Positions 32,894-43,949 are shown, counted from the stretch's first letter. The stretch: 64,000 bases of DNA from Novakomyces olei (GCA_016906335.1 JADEYG010000001.1:1674001-1738000), one strand, 5' to 3'. Numbers and translations are program-made. The notes: generated by a model not told the origin, from the letters alone.

Positions 32894-34210
32894 TTAAACA
32901 GAAATACCGCGGCTCACTAAAACGTCTGTAAATGCCTTTGCCACAGTCACAACTATTGTCTCAAGCTCCTCTTCCGTAATGATAAACGGTGGCATGAACA
33001 TTATTGAGTCGTTCACGAAAACGGGATAGACGGCAACACCTTTGTCAAATGACTTTTGAATAATCTCCTTGTTGACACGTGGCTCAAAGCTGCGTTTGCT
33101 CTCACGGTCTTCAACAAACTCCACCACTTGGAATAGGCCAAGACCCCTGATTTCACCAACGTGCTTAGATGCCCCAAAGTGTAATTTAAGAAGCCTAGTG
33201 AGTTCTCGTGATCGATCGCGTACAGCCTGGCGCAAGTCGTTCTTGATTATGTATTTTTGAGCCGCAAGGGCAGCAGCGACACCAAGGGCATGGCCTTGAA
33301 AGGTATGGCCATGAATAAAAGAAGCAGCCCGATCATGACTGAGCATCGCGTCATGTATTTTTGGGCTAAGCAACACGCCTGAAACAGGCTGATAACCCGC
33401 ACTCAGACCTTTGGCAATAGTTTGGACATCTGGTGCAGGTGCCTCAAGCGTCTGCCAAGCGTGAAAGTCCCCTGTTCTATTCATACCGCACATGACCTCA
33501 TCGTAAACAAGAACTGCACCATATTTATCACACATTTTACGTAGTTCCCAGAGCAGCTCGGGCTCGTTTGGTATACAGCCAAGGGTACCCCCGGATACTG
33601 TTTCGGACAAAACAGCAGCCACATTTCCCGGTCCAAGCTCCTGGAACATGGCCTCGTACTCGTCTAGGATATCACGTGTAGTTTTCCCGTCTCGATATGG
33701 ATAGTAGCGGGAGACGTGGTGAAACGCGGGCGAGCATAAAGCTTCGAATGGATGGCGCCGACCATAGTTGTACCCTGCCGAAAGTGCGCCAAGCGTATTT
33801 CCATGGTAAGCGTCGTAGCGACAAATGTACTTTGTGCGCTCAGGTTGCCCGATAGACAAAAAGTACTGCCGAACGACCTTTATGGCGGATTCAATAGCCT
33901 CTGATCCAGAGGTGAGGTACATGACGTGGCTAAAGGCTCCGTCACTCTCGTTCATAATAAGAGTGGCCAACTCCTCTGCCGGCTGAGACGTGAAGGAGCC
34001 GAGATGCGCGTAGCACACCTGCTGCGCCTGTGAGATAATAGCATTTATCACTTCCTTGTTGCTGTGTCCAAGACACGAGACTGCCGCTCCGCAGCAGCCG
34101 TCAAGAATCTTGCGGCCATCACTCAAGTGCAAGTAAACACCGTCTCCCCGCGTTACCACAGGGTACTCTTTGCCCAGAGTTTTGTGGAATACATTCGTCG
34201 TTTTCGTCAT
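32894..34210 (-). CDS. Class III PLP aminotransferase
   Basis: Intronless, 438 residues from the ATG at 34210. It is an omega-/beta-amino-acid type class III aminotransferase. Signatures are MYLTSGSEAIESAIKVVRQY (cofactor phosphate), YDAYHGNTLGALSAG, VYDEVMCGMNRTG with the PLP-ring Asp, and TIAKGLSAG with the Schiff-base lysine at about residue 267. HGHTFQGHALGVAAALA follows. Members transfer the terminal amino group of compounds such as beta-alanine, GABA or ornithine to pyruvate or 2-oxoglutarate, or act in the reverse sense on ketones. In this neighbourhood it could process an amine or aldehyde released by the monooxygenases. Substrate is not predictable. No targeting signal is seen, so likely cytosolic. 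Confidence 0.92.
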   Translation of the reverse strand: MTKTTNVFHKTLGKEYPVVTRGDGVYLHLSDGRKILDGCCGAAVSCLGHSNKEVINAIISQAQQVCYAHLGSFTSQPAEELATLIMNESDGAFSHVMYLTSGSEAIESAIKVVRQYFLSIGQPERTKYICRYDAYHGNTLGALSAGYNYGRRHPFEALCSPAFHHVSRYYPYRDGKTTRDILDEYEAMFQELGPGNVAAVLSETVSGGTLGCIPNEPELLWELRKMCDKYGAVLVYDEVMCGMNRTGDFHAWQTLEAPAPDVQTIAKGLSAGYQPVSGVLLSPKIHDAMLSHDRAASFIHGHTFQGHALGVAAALAAQKYIIKNDLRQAVRDRSRELTRLLKLHFGASKHVGEIRGLGLFQVVEFVEDRESKRSFEPRVNKEIIQKSFDKGVAVYPVFVNDSIMFMPPFIITEEELETIVVTVAKAFTDVLVSRGISV

Positions 34211-35064
34211 ATCGCCCAAGTCTGTCTTGAATCCAGAACTATCAGCTGCTACCTTTGTTATTATATATATTCATTGAGGCCGCGTCCTACGTCAAAAGCA
34301 ATGTCATTGATAAGGCACGTCGGCAATTTACCGCTTCGCCCACATTTCCCAGCCTGGCAATGAGCCATTGATTACAGTGTCGTTCTGTCTTCTGGCAGTG
34401 CCAGAAAGTTTCAGGTATAGCATTGGCAAATGTATTGAAGGAGAGACTAAACAACATAAATCCCTGTTTATTCTGATCAAGTTAGCGCGAACAGCTTTTG
34501 GTCATTGTGGCAGGCCATCGTACAATTAAATATATCGCGTTTCTGTTTGAGGTCCCAAAACGGCATTTTACCGCATTTCAAATGTGCCCACTTACTTAAA
34601 TTATAGGCAAGTCATATTGAGCTGATACGGCGCAAAAGTTGGACACAGTGACATACATTGGTGCAAAGACGAACATATACAGAGGCAGACAGATACAGAA
34701 GTAACAAATAAAGAGACAGCGGCAGAAAATGTCCAATTACAGTGGTATGGAATTGCGCAGATTCTTTGCAGTGCCAAGTATATTGATCATAGTTATTTTA
34801 TTGTTCTCTTGCAAAACCCTTACTGAGACATTGGACTCTAATCGTATTCAATTGTGCGGCTCTATTTATATATTCAGCTATGGACGGTTGGGCAATAGCA
34901 TTGCAGATAAAGTCAGCGTTATTAATGTAAAGGGCGCGCGCTTTTTATGAAATATAGCCCGGCTGCAGAGATATTTTGGGACTCTGATTTGATTTATTTT
35001 TGTACGCACAGTTTATTATTACCATCATGCTTTAATACAACTAAAATTCACTTTTATCCCAGTG
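34211..35064. other. Intergenic region
   Basis: 0.85 kb with no recognised gene. A 73-codon plus-strand frame at 34729-34950 is AT-rich and lacks support. No exact TCCCACGT element is seen before the aminotransferase. Confidence 0.55.
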
Positions 35065-36902
35065 CTACTTGTTGAATGGTAGCCCGGTGAGCCCTAAACT
35101 GCTATTTTCGACAGAAATATCGTCTCCAGAGTAAACTTTACCCACTTTCTCAGCCTGTAGACGTTGCTTGTGCACGCCGACAATATCAGACTCACGTCTC
35201 CAAGTAAGAAACCATGTTATCGCGGAAAATAACAAACTGATTAAAATGAATATGAGGCAAAGCACAAAAGATGTTCGGTAACCGTTGTAAGCCCACTTTT
35301 GCTTGAAAAGCTGTGGGCCGACCGCTCCACCAATTTGGCCAATTGATGATTGAAAGGCTAAACCAAACGCCGCTCCCGTTGCATTATTCAGACTGCCTGA
35401 ACGCCAGGCCCAGAAGGGAATAAAAAACGCAGAATAAAACATGGTGGCAATGACACACGCAGCATAAACTCCACCGCTTGATCTGGTTGCCACAAAAGTA
35501 GCGAATCCCCCAGTCGCAATAACGGTATCTAGCATTAGTTTCAGGTCTGGATACAAATAAAATGGTTCTCTTACAAAGAATACACATCGGAGCACGCCCG
35601 ATCCAGCCGCGGCCTAAAACAATTCCAGAAATAATGATGAGCACAACCGAACCTAAAGAAGGTGGCTGTTTGTTAATAATTAACTGTCTTTGTTTGCTGC
35701 TCAAACTTACAATATTCAAAAGTTGGTTGCGTGGTAGCCCAGCAAATCCAAGATCCGTTGTGATTGTTGGAAGGTACCACGATAGCGAATAGCCAGCCAA
35801 GTTTTGAAATACTTGCGCAATCATAAAAGAGTATGTGCAAGGGTTCTTAAGTACGCGCATAATTTCCCCTCCGTCCAAATTCTTATCAGAATTTCGAGGT
35901 GCATTTGCGGAAAGACGAACGGAAAGAAACTTTTGTTCACGTTCCGTCAGCCATTTTTTCGATCTTTCTGATTCCGGCCAGTCCGGTAAAACGAACCAAA
36001 TGAAAGCCCCATAAATTATTGTTGCAACTCCTTCCAAAATAAAAAGCCATCGCCAGGCACTAAGACCACGGACACCGTTCATGTACGATATACCATACGC
36101 AAGTAAACTACCAAAGATACCGCTGCAATTTTGCAGGCCGAAAAGCCATGCAATAGGCTTTCCCATCTCATCTGATCTGTACCAACCACATAATTGGGCG
36201 GCAATGCCTTTTACATTAAGATGTATAATAATTATAAAACAGGGAAATTTTTACCTGGAAACATACTCGCCTCAGCCAGCCCCAAGAAGAATCGCGCAGC
36301 ATAAAATCCTGTTTTTTAGTCAGATCAAATTAACAGTAAAGTCGAGCTATATACCCTCTTTATTCTTTAAGGCTCCATGGCACGCCAATACAAAACCCCA
36401 TGTTATAACAATTCGAGTTTGCCATACCCGAGGAGTGATACGTTTCAATAATAAATTAAAGGGAGCTTCAAAAACAATGTAGGAAATCTAAAATATTGTC
36501 AGCATCTTTAATGAATTTTGAGTTTGCCTACATAGTAAATTGTTTGCACCCAATTGTATTGATCAGATGTCATATTGAGCTCAATCATAATGTTATCGGG
36601 CTGCTTCGCCTGAAGAACCCTATAAAGTCGGTCAGTTCGCCATTATGATCAAGAAAGAAATAAAATTCGAGTAAATATAAAGCGGAAAGATGAACGCACC
36701 TTGCGTTTGCAGCATTTGTATAATCAATGTTTTTAATACAATACAAAACACCAATAAGAAGGAGAAATCGTCGGTCGACTTTGCGAATAATTCTTTTTTC
36801 TTCTTCCGCCGAAAACTGCGACAAAAAATCAACGTCACTTTGCTCAGAATTCTCATCGTTTGCGGCAACAGCGGCGACTTCATTTTTTTCAATATCGGCC
36901 AT
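35065..36902 (-). CDS. MFS transporter, Dal5-type anion:cation symporter
   Basis: Seven exons (36902-36700, 36619-36532, 36487-36355, 36308-36255, 36207-35711, 35665-35575, 35528-35065) give 509 residues with all phases matching. It is an ACS-family MFS permease (allantoate, nicotinate, pantothenate or biotin type). Evidence includes DRRFLLLIGVLYCIKNIDYTN in TM1, WVQTIYYISYIVFEAPFNLLLKR, GFYAARFFLGLAEASMFPG, and SAWRWLFILEGVATIIYGAF. Twelve membrane helices fit the sequence. It likely takes up an organic acid across the plasma membrane. It lies within the oxidative cluster and carries TCCCACGT 102 bp upstream followed by a TATATA tract. The last two junctions are less certain than the others. 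Confidence 0.88.
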
Positions 36903-37449
36903 GGTCGCAGGCGTTTGTATTCTTGCGTTCTTTTATCAGGGACTGGACGTGGATTAAAGTTCTTATATTCTGCATATTCTCCTCTACATAGAATATATAT
37001 GATACGTGGGATGCCTACCTACCCACTCGCCTTTGCGTTATTCGTTTCATAACATAAGTTTCCCAATACGGTAATAACGATAGAGCAAGAATGACGTTCT
37101 CAGTACCTGTTTGCGCGGGATTGCGTTATTGCGTTATTGCTCAAAGCCCCGAATGCACAGCCCACGCTTGCCAGCAAAGAAGAAACAAGGTCTTGTTTTC
37201 AGTGGGATGCTGCTGTTACAATCAAAGTCAAAAAGAAAATTTTCAAAGGCTTATTCCGCTTTGTTTACTTAACAAAGCTTTGGTAAATTGTAGTAATATT
37301 AGACTATTGATAGTAGACTCAATTACTTCCATTGAGCTTTGGCTACGAAGGTTAGTAGCTAGACGAGCAAATTATGCAACAAATTGTTTCCATCCAAACG
37401 TGCCTATGTCAGCTAGGAGTTATATCCCCTACAGCTTTCAAATTCATTC
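36903..37449. other. Intergenic region upstream of the MFS gene
   Basis: Promoter of the MFS gene, with the TCCCACGT element at 37004-37011. The rest shows no gene. Confidence 0.55.
37004..37011 (-). promoter_or_regulatory. TCCCACGT element
   Basis: Exact octamer in transcribed orientation, 102 bp upstream of the MFS ATG, followed within a few bases by ATATATA. Confidence 0.45.
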
Positions 37450-38907
37450 TCAATTTTTAGCCTCTGAAGGCGGCGTCCAGCGCGACCAATTATAAGTCCG
37501 ACCTGGATGATCCTCTCGCAATTCCGGTCCAAAAGAACCCTCTGACAGATTCTCGCGCAGTGTCCATGAAGGCTTATCTGACTCTGTTTCATACTCTGTG
37601 CGGAAGAGTCCGCGGCTCTGCAATTCGGGAATCACCAAATCTACCAAATCCTTAAAAGATGCCCAGCGTTCAATATAGCCAACATTGAACCCGTCCACAT
37701 CAGCCTCCCTTACCCAATGCTCTAGTCCATCGGCAATCTGACTTGGCGTGCCTACCAGCAAAGGAGCATTACCGCCTAGAGCAATCTTTTGTCCTACAGT
37801 TACAGGGGTCCATTTATGATTTTCGCCAGCGGCCGTATTCCAATTGTCAACAAGGCTTTGCATAGCATTACTTTTCGTTAGTCGTACTTCATCGTCTCGA
37901 CCAATAGTTGCCAGGTCGAGTCCAGTCCACCCACCAAACAGAGTCAATGCACCTTCTACTGACGTGTACTTCTTGTACTCTTCCAGCTTTGCTTTTGCTG
38001 CGCCCTCTGTTTCTGCGGTCACAATTGTTATACCAGCAATGACTTTAATAGATCGCGGATCGCGACCTTTCTCGGCAGCCTTTTGTCTTATCAACTTCAC
38101 TCTTGGTCCCAGAATTGACGGTAAATGCCCCGACATGAAAACAGCTTCCGCGTGCTTGGCAGCAAATTCAATTCCGGCCGAAGAGGTACCGGCCTGGAAA
38201 ATTACAGGGGACCGTTGTGGCGAAGGGTCTACCGGGTGAGGACCCTCAACACTGAAGTGGTCACCTTTATGGAAAATCTTTCGCACATGTGAAGCATCAT
38301 ACAATCTGCCACTAGAAATTTCCCTTAATGTCGAGTTTTCCGTCCAAGAGCCCTCCCATAATTTAAAACAGACTTCCATATACTCATCGGCTCGGGCGTA
38401 ACGTGCATCATGGTCAAGCTGCTCCTTTCTTCCGCACTGTCTCGCCATGCTGTCGAGGAAAGAAGTTACAACATTCCATCCCACGCGTCCATGAGTGATA
38501 TGATCAAGAGTGGAAAACTTTCGAGCCAAAAGGTAAGGTTCCTCGTAAGTGGCGGTAGATGTTACGCCAAAGCCAAGGCGACGTGTTACCGCCGACATTG
38601 CCGGGATGAGGTAAGACCCGTCTAACTGGGGGAATTGTACAGCGTATTCAATAGGCAAAGTAGAGTTTGATGGGCCTTGATACACATCATACAGGGCAAG
38701 AGTATCAGCGAGGAAAAGAGCGTGCACTTTTCCACGCTCCAACAATTTAGCCAACTCTATCCAGTCCTCTATTTTGGCATAGTTTTCGCTTGTATCAGTG
38801 GGATTTCTCCACTGACCTGGAGCCAGATGCGAAACAGCACCCATAGCAAAGGCGTTGATGATCATGTGCTGCTTTTTGGTGCGCTTAGTGCCGTTTAACT
38901 CTGCCAT
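37450..38907 (-). CDS. Luciferase-like FMN monooxygenase, second copy
   Basis: Intronless, 485 residues. Same NtaA/SnaA/DszA subgroup as the gene at 25890. It shows INAFAMGAVSHLAPGQWRNP, ALFLADTLALYD, FSTLDHITHGRVGWNVVTSF, PSPQRSPVIFQAGTSSAG and WVREADVDGFNVGY. The two copies are clearly diverged and differ in gene structure (no introns against three), so they are not a recent duplication. It needs reduced FMN from a partner reductase, which is not encoded in the window. Its upstream region has GGTGGGAG near 38968 but no exact TCCCACGT. It marks the far end of the oxidative cluster. Confidence 0.92.
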   Translation of the reverse strand: MAELNGTKRTKKQHMIINAFAMGAVSHLAPGQWRNPTDTSENYAKIEDWIELAKLLERGKVHALFLADTLALYDVYQGPSNSTLPIEYAVQFPQLDGSYLIPAMSAVTRRLGFGVTSTATYEEPYLLARKFSTLDHITHGRVGWNVVTSFLDSMARQCGRKEQLDHDARYARADEYMEVCFKLWEGSWTENSTLREISSGRLYDASHVRKIFHKGDHFSVEGPHPVDPSPQRSPVIFQAGTSSAGIEFAAKHAEAVFMSGHLPSILGPRVKLIRQKAAEKGRDPRSIKVIAGITIVTAETEGAAKAKLEEYKKYTSVEGALTLFGGWTGLDLATIGRDDEVRLTKSNAMQSLVDNWNTAAGENHKWTPVTVGQKIALGGNAPLLVGTPSQIADGLEHWVREADVDGFNVGYIERWASFKDLVDLVIPELQSRGLFRTEYETESDKPSWTLRENLSEGSFGPELREDHPGRTYNWSRWTPPSEAKN

Positions 38908-39512
38908 TGCCGATTGAATTGCTCGTAATAGGGAAAAAAGACTGTATTTGAGTGGTTCTCGTTAGGTGGGAGGGCTAATTCTCCATATAATGCAATGCTG
39001 AAATGTGGGTAGCCGATTGCGCAACGAGTATATCTGCTGCGTAAAAGATCAGATAAAATGGGTTAAAATTACATACTGATAAAATGTAATTCAGCTCTCT
39101 AACAAATACGCCAACTAGTGAAAATCATACTGCATTCAAATAATTAAATATCTAACACTAGTTTCGACCATCTACCATAAGGTAGATGAGCCGCATTGTG
39201 GGTCAGTCGTACCGATCAAAGTTCAGAATAATGTTCTGGTCAATCTGGACGAAGGTGGAATGTCTCAACAGAATCTGCTGTGGAGCTGCGTTGAATCACA
39301 GACGCTTAAACATATAGTACATAAAATAGACTGGACATAAAACGTAAAAGAATCACGTTACAATTCTGTGCTGTATGAATTATTAATAATAAACTTTAAT
39401 TTGCTTTATAATTATGTAATTGCACGTGTCAGTAATATCGCACTTGGCAATGCCATCATAGGATCGCGACAAAAGCGCCGGTCGGTTGCGAGCTGAGCTC
39501 CAGTCGGAAATC
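38908..39512. other. Divergent intergenic region
   Basis: Between the second flavin monooxygenase and the SYLF gene. AT-rich, no gene recognised. A small inverted pair (CATCTACC / GGTAGATG) lies at about 39169-39188. Confidence 0.55.
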
Positions 39513-41416
39513 ATGTCGGACAAGTCTGTGTGGTCGCGGGCAAAGACGACGTCGAAAACGGGATTCGATAAAGTATGGGCTTTGGCTGACAAGCTGGGAG
39601 CTCCGGTGAACCGGCTTTCAAATAAACTTGGCTCAGAGGCCTTTTGGCCCACTTCGCTCGACAAGGAAAGCGACAAAGCTGCCCGGATTCTACGAAGTTT
39701 TTGCAGTAAGTTGATTGCTAACAGGCTTCTGATCTGCTATGCCTCCAAACTAACTTTGGCTTTAGAGGACGGTTACTTTGAAGAAGAAGAAATTTCTACC
39801 AACGATGGTCCTAAACAAAAGCAGCGAGTCTTAAAGAAGATTCCTCAGAAAGTACGTTTGAGAAGATTTTCCCTCTGTCTAGATTACAAGCTTCTTACAT
39901 ACTTTAGGTCATAAAAAATGCGGTTGGGCTTGCAATTTTTACGACGATGCGGACGGGGCTTTGGGTTTCCGGATCCGGCGGAAGTGGAGTTGTCGTTGCA
40001 CGACTCGCAGACGGTACGTGGTCACCCCCCTCAGGTATAATGTTGCACACGGCCGGGATTGGCTTCCTTGTTGGCGTTGATATATACGACTGTGTAGTTG
40101 TTATAAACACGCGAAAGGCCCTTGAAGGGTTTACTAAAGTACGGTGTACTGTTGGTGGTGAAATTAGTGCGGTCGCTGGCCCAGCTGGAGTAGGTGGTAT
40201 TCTTGACACGGAGATTCATGCCCGTCAAGCGCCGCTGTTTACGTACATGAAATCTCGTGGCTTTTACGCTGGTGCTCAGATCGATGGAACAATTATCATT
40301 GAACGAACAGATGAGAACGCTCGGTTTTACGGGACTGACGTTTCCTGCCGGGATATACTTTCCGGGAAAGTACGGCACCCTCCTTTTGAAACCAAAAAGT
40401 TGATTGAAACTGTGAAAGCTGCAGAGGGTGATAAAAATATAGATCTTTCTCTGATCCCGGATGAGCCTCCTCCTGCTGATTTTGAAGTGGAGAAAAGAGG
40501 GCATTTGTTTGGGGTTCCAGATGATGATGATCCCGACCCGTTTGGCAAACATGCTCTAGAACAAGCGGGAACAGAAATAAGGGTCTCTGGGACAAGAGAG
40601 ATTCCTTCAGATGACGAGTTTGAGTTTCATCCGGCTCCTTCCAGTCCGGTCTATAAGCCAGATTCGAGAAAGAGCCATGACCACGAATCTAGTTCAAGCC
40701 GGCAGAGCTTCCAGGGACATACTAGGAGTTCTGAAGGGTCTCCTTCAGTCGGTGGTCTTCGTAAACATGCTGTCCCTCCTCCCTTACCTGCCCGGTCTCT
40801 GTTTCCGCACTCAAATAATGCCGGACACGAGTCATCTGCTGCAGAAGACGCTTCTCAAAGTGGTGCAGACGGCTTAGAGTCTCCTAAAGAACTGGAGGAA
40901 GAAACCGCTGTAGTGAAGCCAGCGTTAGTCGAGACAAAGAACAAGCCACCGGCTTTACCGGAGCGTAAATCAAGAGAAGAGCCTTTGCCATCCGATCGCG
41001 AAATTGATCAGTATCAAAGCTTATCTGCCGAACATAATCCGGAACACGCGTCACTTTCTGACCAAGATTCAAGTGCCGCCTACGAAAGTATCGATGAACA
41101 GGATGAATCCTTGGAGCCGGAACCGTCAAACGAGGAAAATGGTGAAAACAAAAGTACGCATGAACCTGAATTTCAGGCGGTGCCTGGAAATGAGGATGGG
41201 TCAAGTCAATCTCGGAAGAGTGACAACCAAGACAGCTTGGCTACCGCTGACCCACTACCTGTTACTGGTGAGGAACAAATCAGCATAGAGGACAATTCAG
41301 GGGAAGGCTATGATATGGAGCGAGTATCTTTGGACGATCCAACGCCAAACGATACAAACGTGGCGGCTTTAGAAGAAAAAGAAACAACTGGCAAACAAGA
41401 TGTGGACTTGACATGA
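39513..41416 (+). CDS. SYLF-domain (Ysc84/DUF500) protein
   Basis: Three exons (39513-39705, 39766-39851, 39908-41416) give 595 residues. The SYLF lipid-binding domain spans about residues 50-300, with AARILRSFCKDGYF, KKIPQKVIKNAVGLAIFTTM, GSGVVVARL and the glycine-rich GGEISAVAGPAGVG. In Ysc84/Lsb3 this domain binds phosphoinositides and actin at endocytic patches. There a C-terminal SH3 domain follows. Here the C-terminal half is a Ser/Glu/Pro-rich acidic region with no SH3 signature. Instead it has PPPLPARS and KPPALPERKS, typical SH3-binding proline motifs. Endocytic scaffold activity is likely but the partner logic differs from Lsb3. Confidence 0.9.
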
Positions 41417-41953
41417 TTCTGCTTGCCTGATAGCGCTTGTTTGTACAACTTTTTCCCATTGTAGTATGCTCAGCTACTTATCAAAACACCTATTTTAATT
41501 TTGTTCGATTTTGTTTAGTTAGTATTGCCTATGTAGCGCGTTTTGAACTTGAGAAGATGGGGATTATGAATTCGTAACAACAGCTGTATTAGTGATTGCA
41601 AAATAATTTAGCCTGCTTGCTTCCTGGGCGGGAAGCGCGTTGCTTTATACGAAACTGTATCAGCGAGGAAAGACATGTGATTTGTCTCCGTAAAGGAATA
41701 TACAACATGATATGACCTACAATGCAATTAGCGCTTGCGGATAATAATTGATTTCATTGTGTTTGTGTCGTGCCAACTTGCAATTAAGTCAAGTAAACTA
41801 GAAAGAGGGTAAAGTTGGTCATTAAATGGCATTGAACAAAACTGCTCTGTCACTACTGTCGTCATTATAGCACTCAAAATTTTACAACCAGTACAATCGA
41901 GACACATATGGCATTATAAAATATTCTCTCTCCAACTAGAAACAAAACGCACA
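41417..41953. other. Convergent intergenic region
   Basis: 3' flanks of the SYLF gene and pyruvate decarboxylase. AT-rich, nothing recognised. Confidence 0.6.
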
Positions 41954-43636
41954 TTAATTTTTTGGCGCCCGGGCATTAGCAGCGGCGACGTAGTGTCCCC
42001 AAGTAATCAGCTCTCCACTGCAATCGTCCTGGTCAATGACGCACTCAATCAGGGTTGGCCCATCTTTGTGGGTGTGTGCTTTCTTTATGGCCTCGATCAA
42101 TTCGCCAGAGGTAGTAGCACGGTACCCGTGAGCATTGTTGTGATGATCCCCATCAAGAGCCCTTACAAAAGCGCCATAGTCCCAGTTTTGGATGCGATTG
42201 TAAGGTCCGTCATGGATCTCCACTTCAATAGTGTAGCCTCGGTTATTGATCAAAAAGATCAAGATCGGCAATTTGTGTCGAACCATCTGGGAAACTTCTT
42301 GCGCAGTTACTTGGAAAGATCCGTCACCAATCATAACGACAATATGACGATCCCGTTCAGCGACAGCGTAGCCCATAGCGGCAGGAATAGACCATCCAAT
42401 GTGGCCCCATTGCATTTCAATCTCAAACTTGGCTCCGTGTGGAAGCGTCATTTGCTCACCATTGAACCAAGAATCGCCGGTATCAACAAACAGCGTTGTG
42501 TCCGACGTCAAGACCTGCTGTATCTGACGGGAAACCTCTTTGCGGGACAAACTTTCCGTGGGACCCACTTTATGGAAAGTGGGTGGGTCATTACGGATAC
42601 GATTGTACTCGACAAGAGTGGTATCGTTACGCTCTACTTTTGTCGCGAGCGCCACCAACAAATCTCCGAGCCGAATGCGTCCAAAATAGGCACCGGAAAA
42701 CGCCACGTGGTCCAGCTGTGCTACCATAATCGGACTGCTTGGGCGGGCTGTCCATCCCACGGTAGTGTAATCGGTAAACATAGTGCCCACGCAGATAATG
42801 GCATCGGCCCAATTAATAATCGTATCTGCCCCGCAAGTACTCGCCTGACCCCAGTAGATGCCGGCGAATTGCGGGTGGTCTTCCGGGAAGAAGCCCTTGG
42901 CGGAAGGCTGTACCGTCACGGCACAGCCAATGGCCTCGGCAAACTGAAGCAACTGCCGCTGAGCACTGGCCGCCCGTACTTTGGGGCCCACCAAGATTGC
43001 CGGCTTGGCTTTCCCACGCAAGTAATCGGCGGCAGTTTCTACAGCGTGGGCAAGCACGGACTCGTCATTGGGCTGAACGTTCCCCAGAGTGCTCAATGGC
43101 CCGGGGCGCACGCAAGGTGCACCCGACAAGTTTGTGGGGACTTCGATATACGCAGGTTTCCGTGTGATAAGCGCGGTGCGAATAGCGCGGTCGATAAGCC
43201 GTGGAGCATCGTACGCGCGTGGGATAGCAACGGCACATGACGTAATGTGCTTGGCCATTTCGAGCTGATAAGAATAGTTGTTGGTAGCAAGAGTGTGGTG
43301 CAAAAGGTTAAACTCGCCAGCGTCGTTTGTATTGGGGGCGCCGCTGATAAGAATGAGCGGCAGATTTTCACTATAAGCGCTTCCGGTGCCGTTGAAAGCG
43401 GAAAAGGCGCCCACGCTAAAAGTGACCACGCACGCAGAAACGCCCTTGGCACGGGCATAGCCTTCAGCGGCCATTGAGCAGTTTAGCTCATTGGCGCAAT
43501 TAACCTCTGACAGGTCCGGGTTGTTTTGCAGTTTGTCCAAAAGCACCAGATTATAGTCGCCAGGCACGACAAAGTAGTTCTTGACTCCGACTTGAGCCAG
43601 TCGCTCAGCGAGATAATCACCCACTGTGTATGTCAT
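41954..43636 (-). CDS. PDC1: Pyruvate decarboxylase
   Basis: Intronless, 560 residues. It is thiamine-diphosphate dependent and converts pyruvate to acetaldehyde and CO2. The start MTYTVGDYLAERLAQVGVK and VPGDYNLVLLD are typical of fungal PDCs. The catalytic Glu is in NCANELNCSMAAEGYARAKG, and LHHTLATNNYS carries the active-site histidine pair. The TPP-Mg motif starts GDGSFQ and ends in INNRGYTIE. Length equals that of yeast Pdc1. Codon usage is strongly biased, consistent with high expression. Three CCAAT boxes lie 310-370 bp upstream. The enzyme could equally be an indolepyruvate-type decarboxylase, but the overall match to PDC is good. Confidence 0.95.
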   Translation of the reverse strand: MTYTVGDYLAERLAQVGVKNYFVVPGDYNLVLLDKLQNNPDLSEVNCANELNCSMAAEGYARAKGVSACVVTFSVGAFSAFNGTGSAYSENLPLILISGAPNTNDAGEFNLLHHTLATNNYSYQLEMAKHITSCAVAIPRAYDAPRLIDRAIRTALITRKPAYIEVPTNLSGAPCVRPGPLSTLGNVQPNDESVLAHAVETAADYLRGKAKPAILVGPKVRAASAQRQLLQFAEAIGCAVTVQPSAKGFFPEDHPQFAGIYWGQASTCGADTIINWADAIICVGTMFTDYTTVGWTARPSSPIMVAQLDHVAFSGAYFGRIRLGDLLVALATKVERNDTTLVEYNRIRNDPPTFHKVGPTESLSRKEVSRQIQQVLTSDTTLFVDTGDSWFNGEQMTLPHGAKFEIEMQWGHIGWSIPAAMGYAVAERDRHIVVMIGDGSFQVTAQEVSQMVRHKLPILIFLINNRGYTIEVEIHDGPYNRIQNWDYGAFVRALDGDHHNNAHGYRATTSGELIEAIKKAHTHKDGPTLIECVIDQDDCSGELITWGHYVAAANARAPKN

Positions 43637-43678
43637 GCTGCTCTAAACAATTTTGGTATTGCCCACAATGACAAAGAA

Positions 43679-43915
43679 TTATATACTCCAAAACGTGGCG
43701 TGACAAAGGTAATAAGCGACACGTCGTTCGCCGCCCGGCTCGCTTTCGGGCTTGCGTGGGTCGATAGCCGGGTAGTCAGGGTTTTCTTTTTCTCTCGGAG
43801 ACAGGTGTGCCCGAACGAATTTGCCAATCGTACGTTGTAGATCTGTTTCACGTGATCGTGATGGTGAGACAATGGGTTCGGCGTCTATTCTATCGAATTC
43901 TGTCACGCTCGCCAT
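43679..43915 (-). other. Possible upstream ORF of PDC
   Basis: A 78-codon frame with its own ATG (43915) and stop lies 42 bp upstream of the PDC start on the same strand. It is hydrophilic and rich in Arg, Glu and Pro. If the PDC transcript begins upstream of 43915 it would act as an upstream ORF. It may equally be untranscribed; I recognise no family. Confidence 0.2.
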
Positions 43916-43949
43916 GAGCGCTCTTTACTGTGCGGCTCACCTGTATTTG

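Noticed and set aside
34729-34950. 73-codon plus-strand frame with a hydrophobic start
   Set aside because: AT-rich, ends quickly, no continuation through plausible splice sites and no recognisable family.
41993-43240. 415-codon plus-strand frame opposite pyruvate decarboxylase
   Set aside because: It is the antisense shadow of a strongly codon-biased gene. The translation resembles no family and is broken by low-quality composition.
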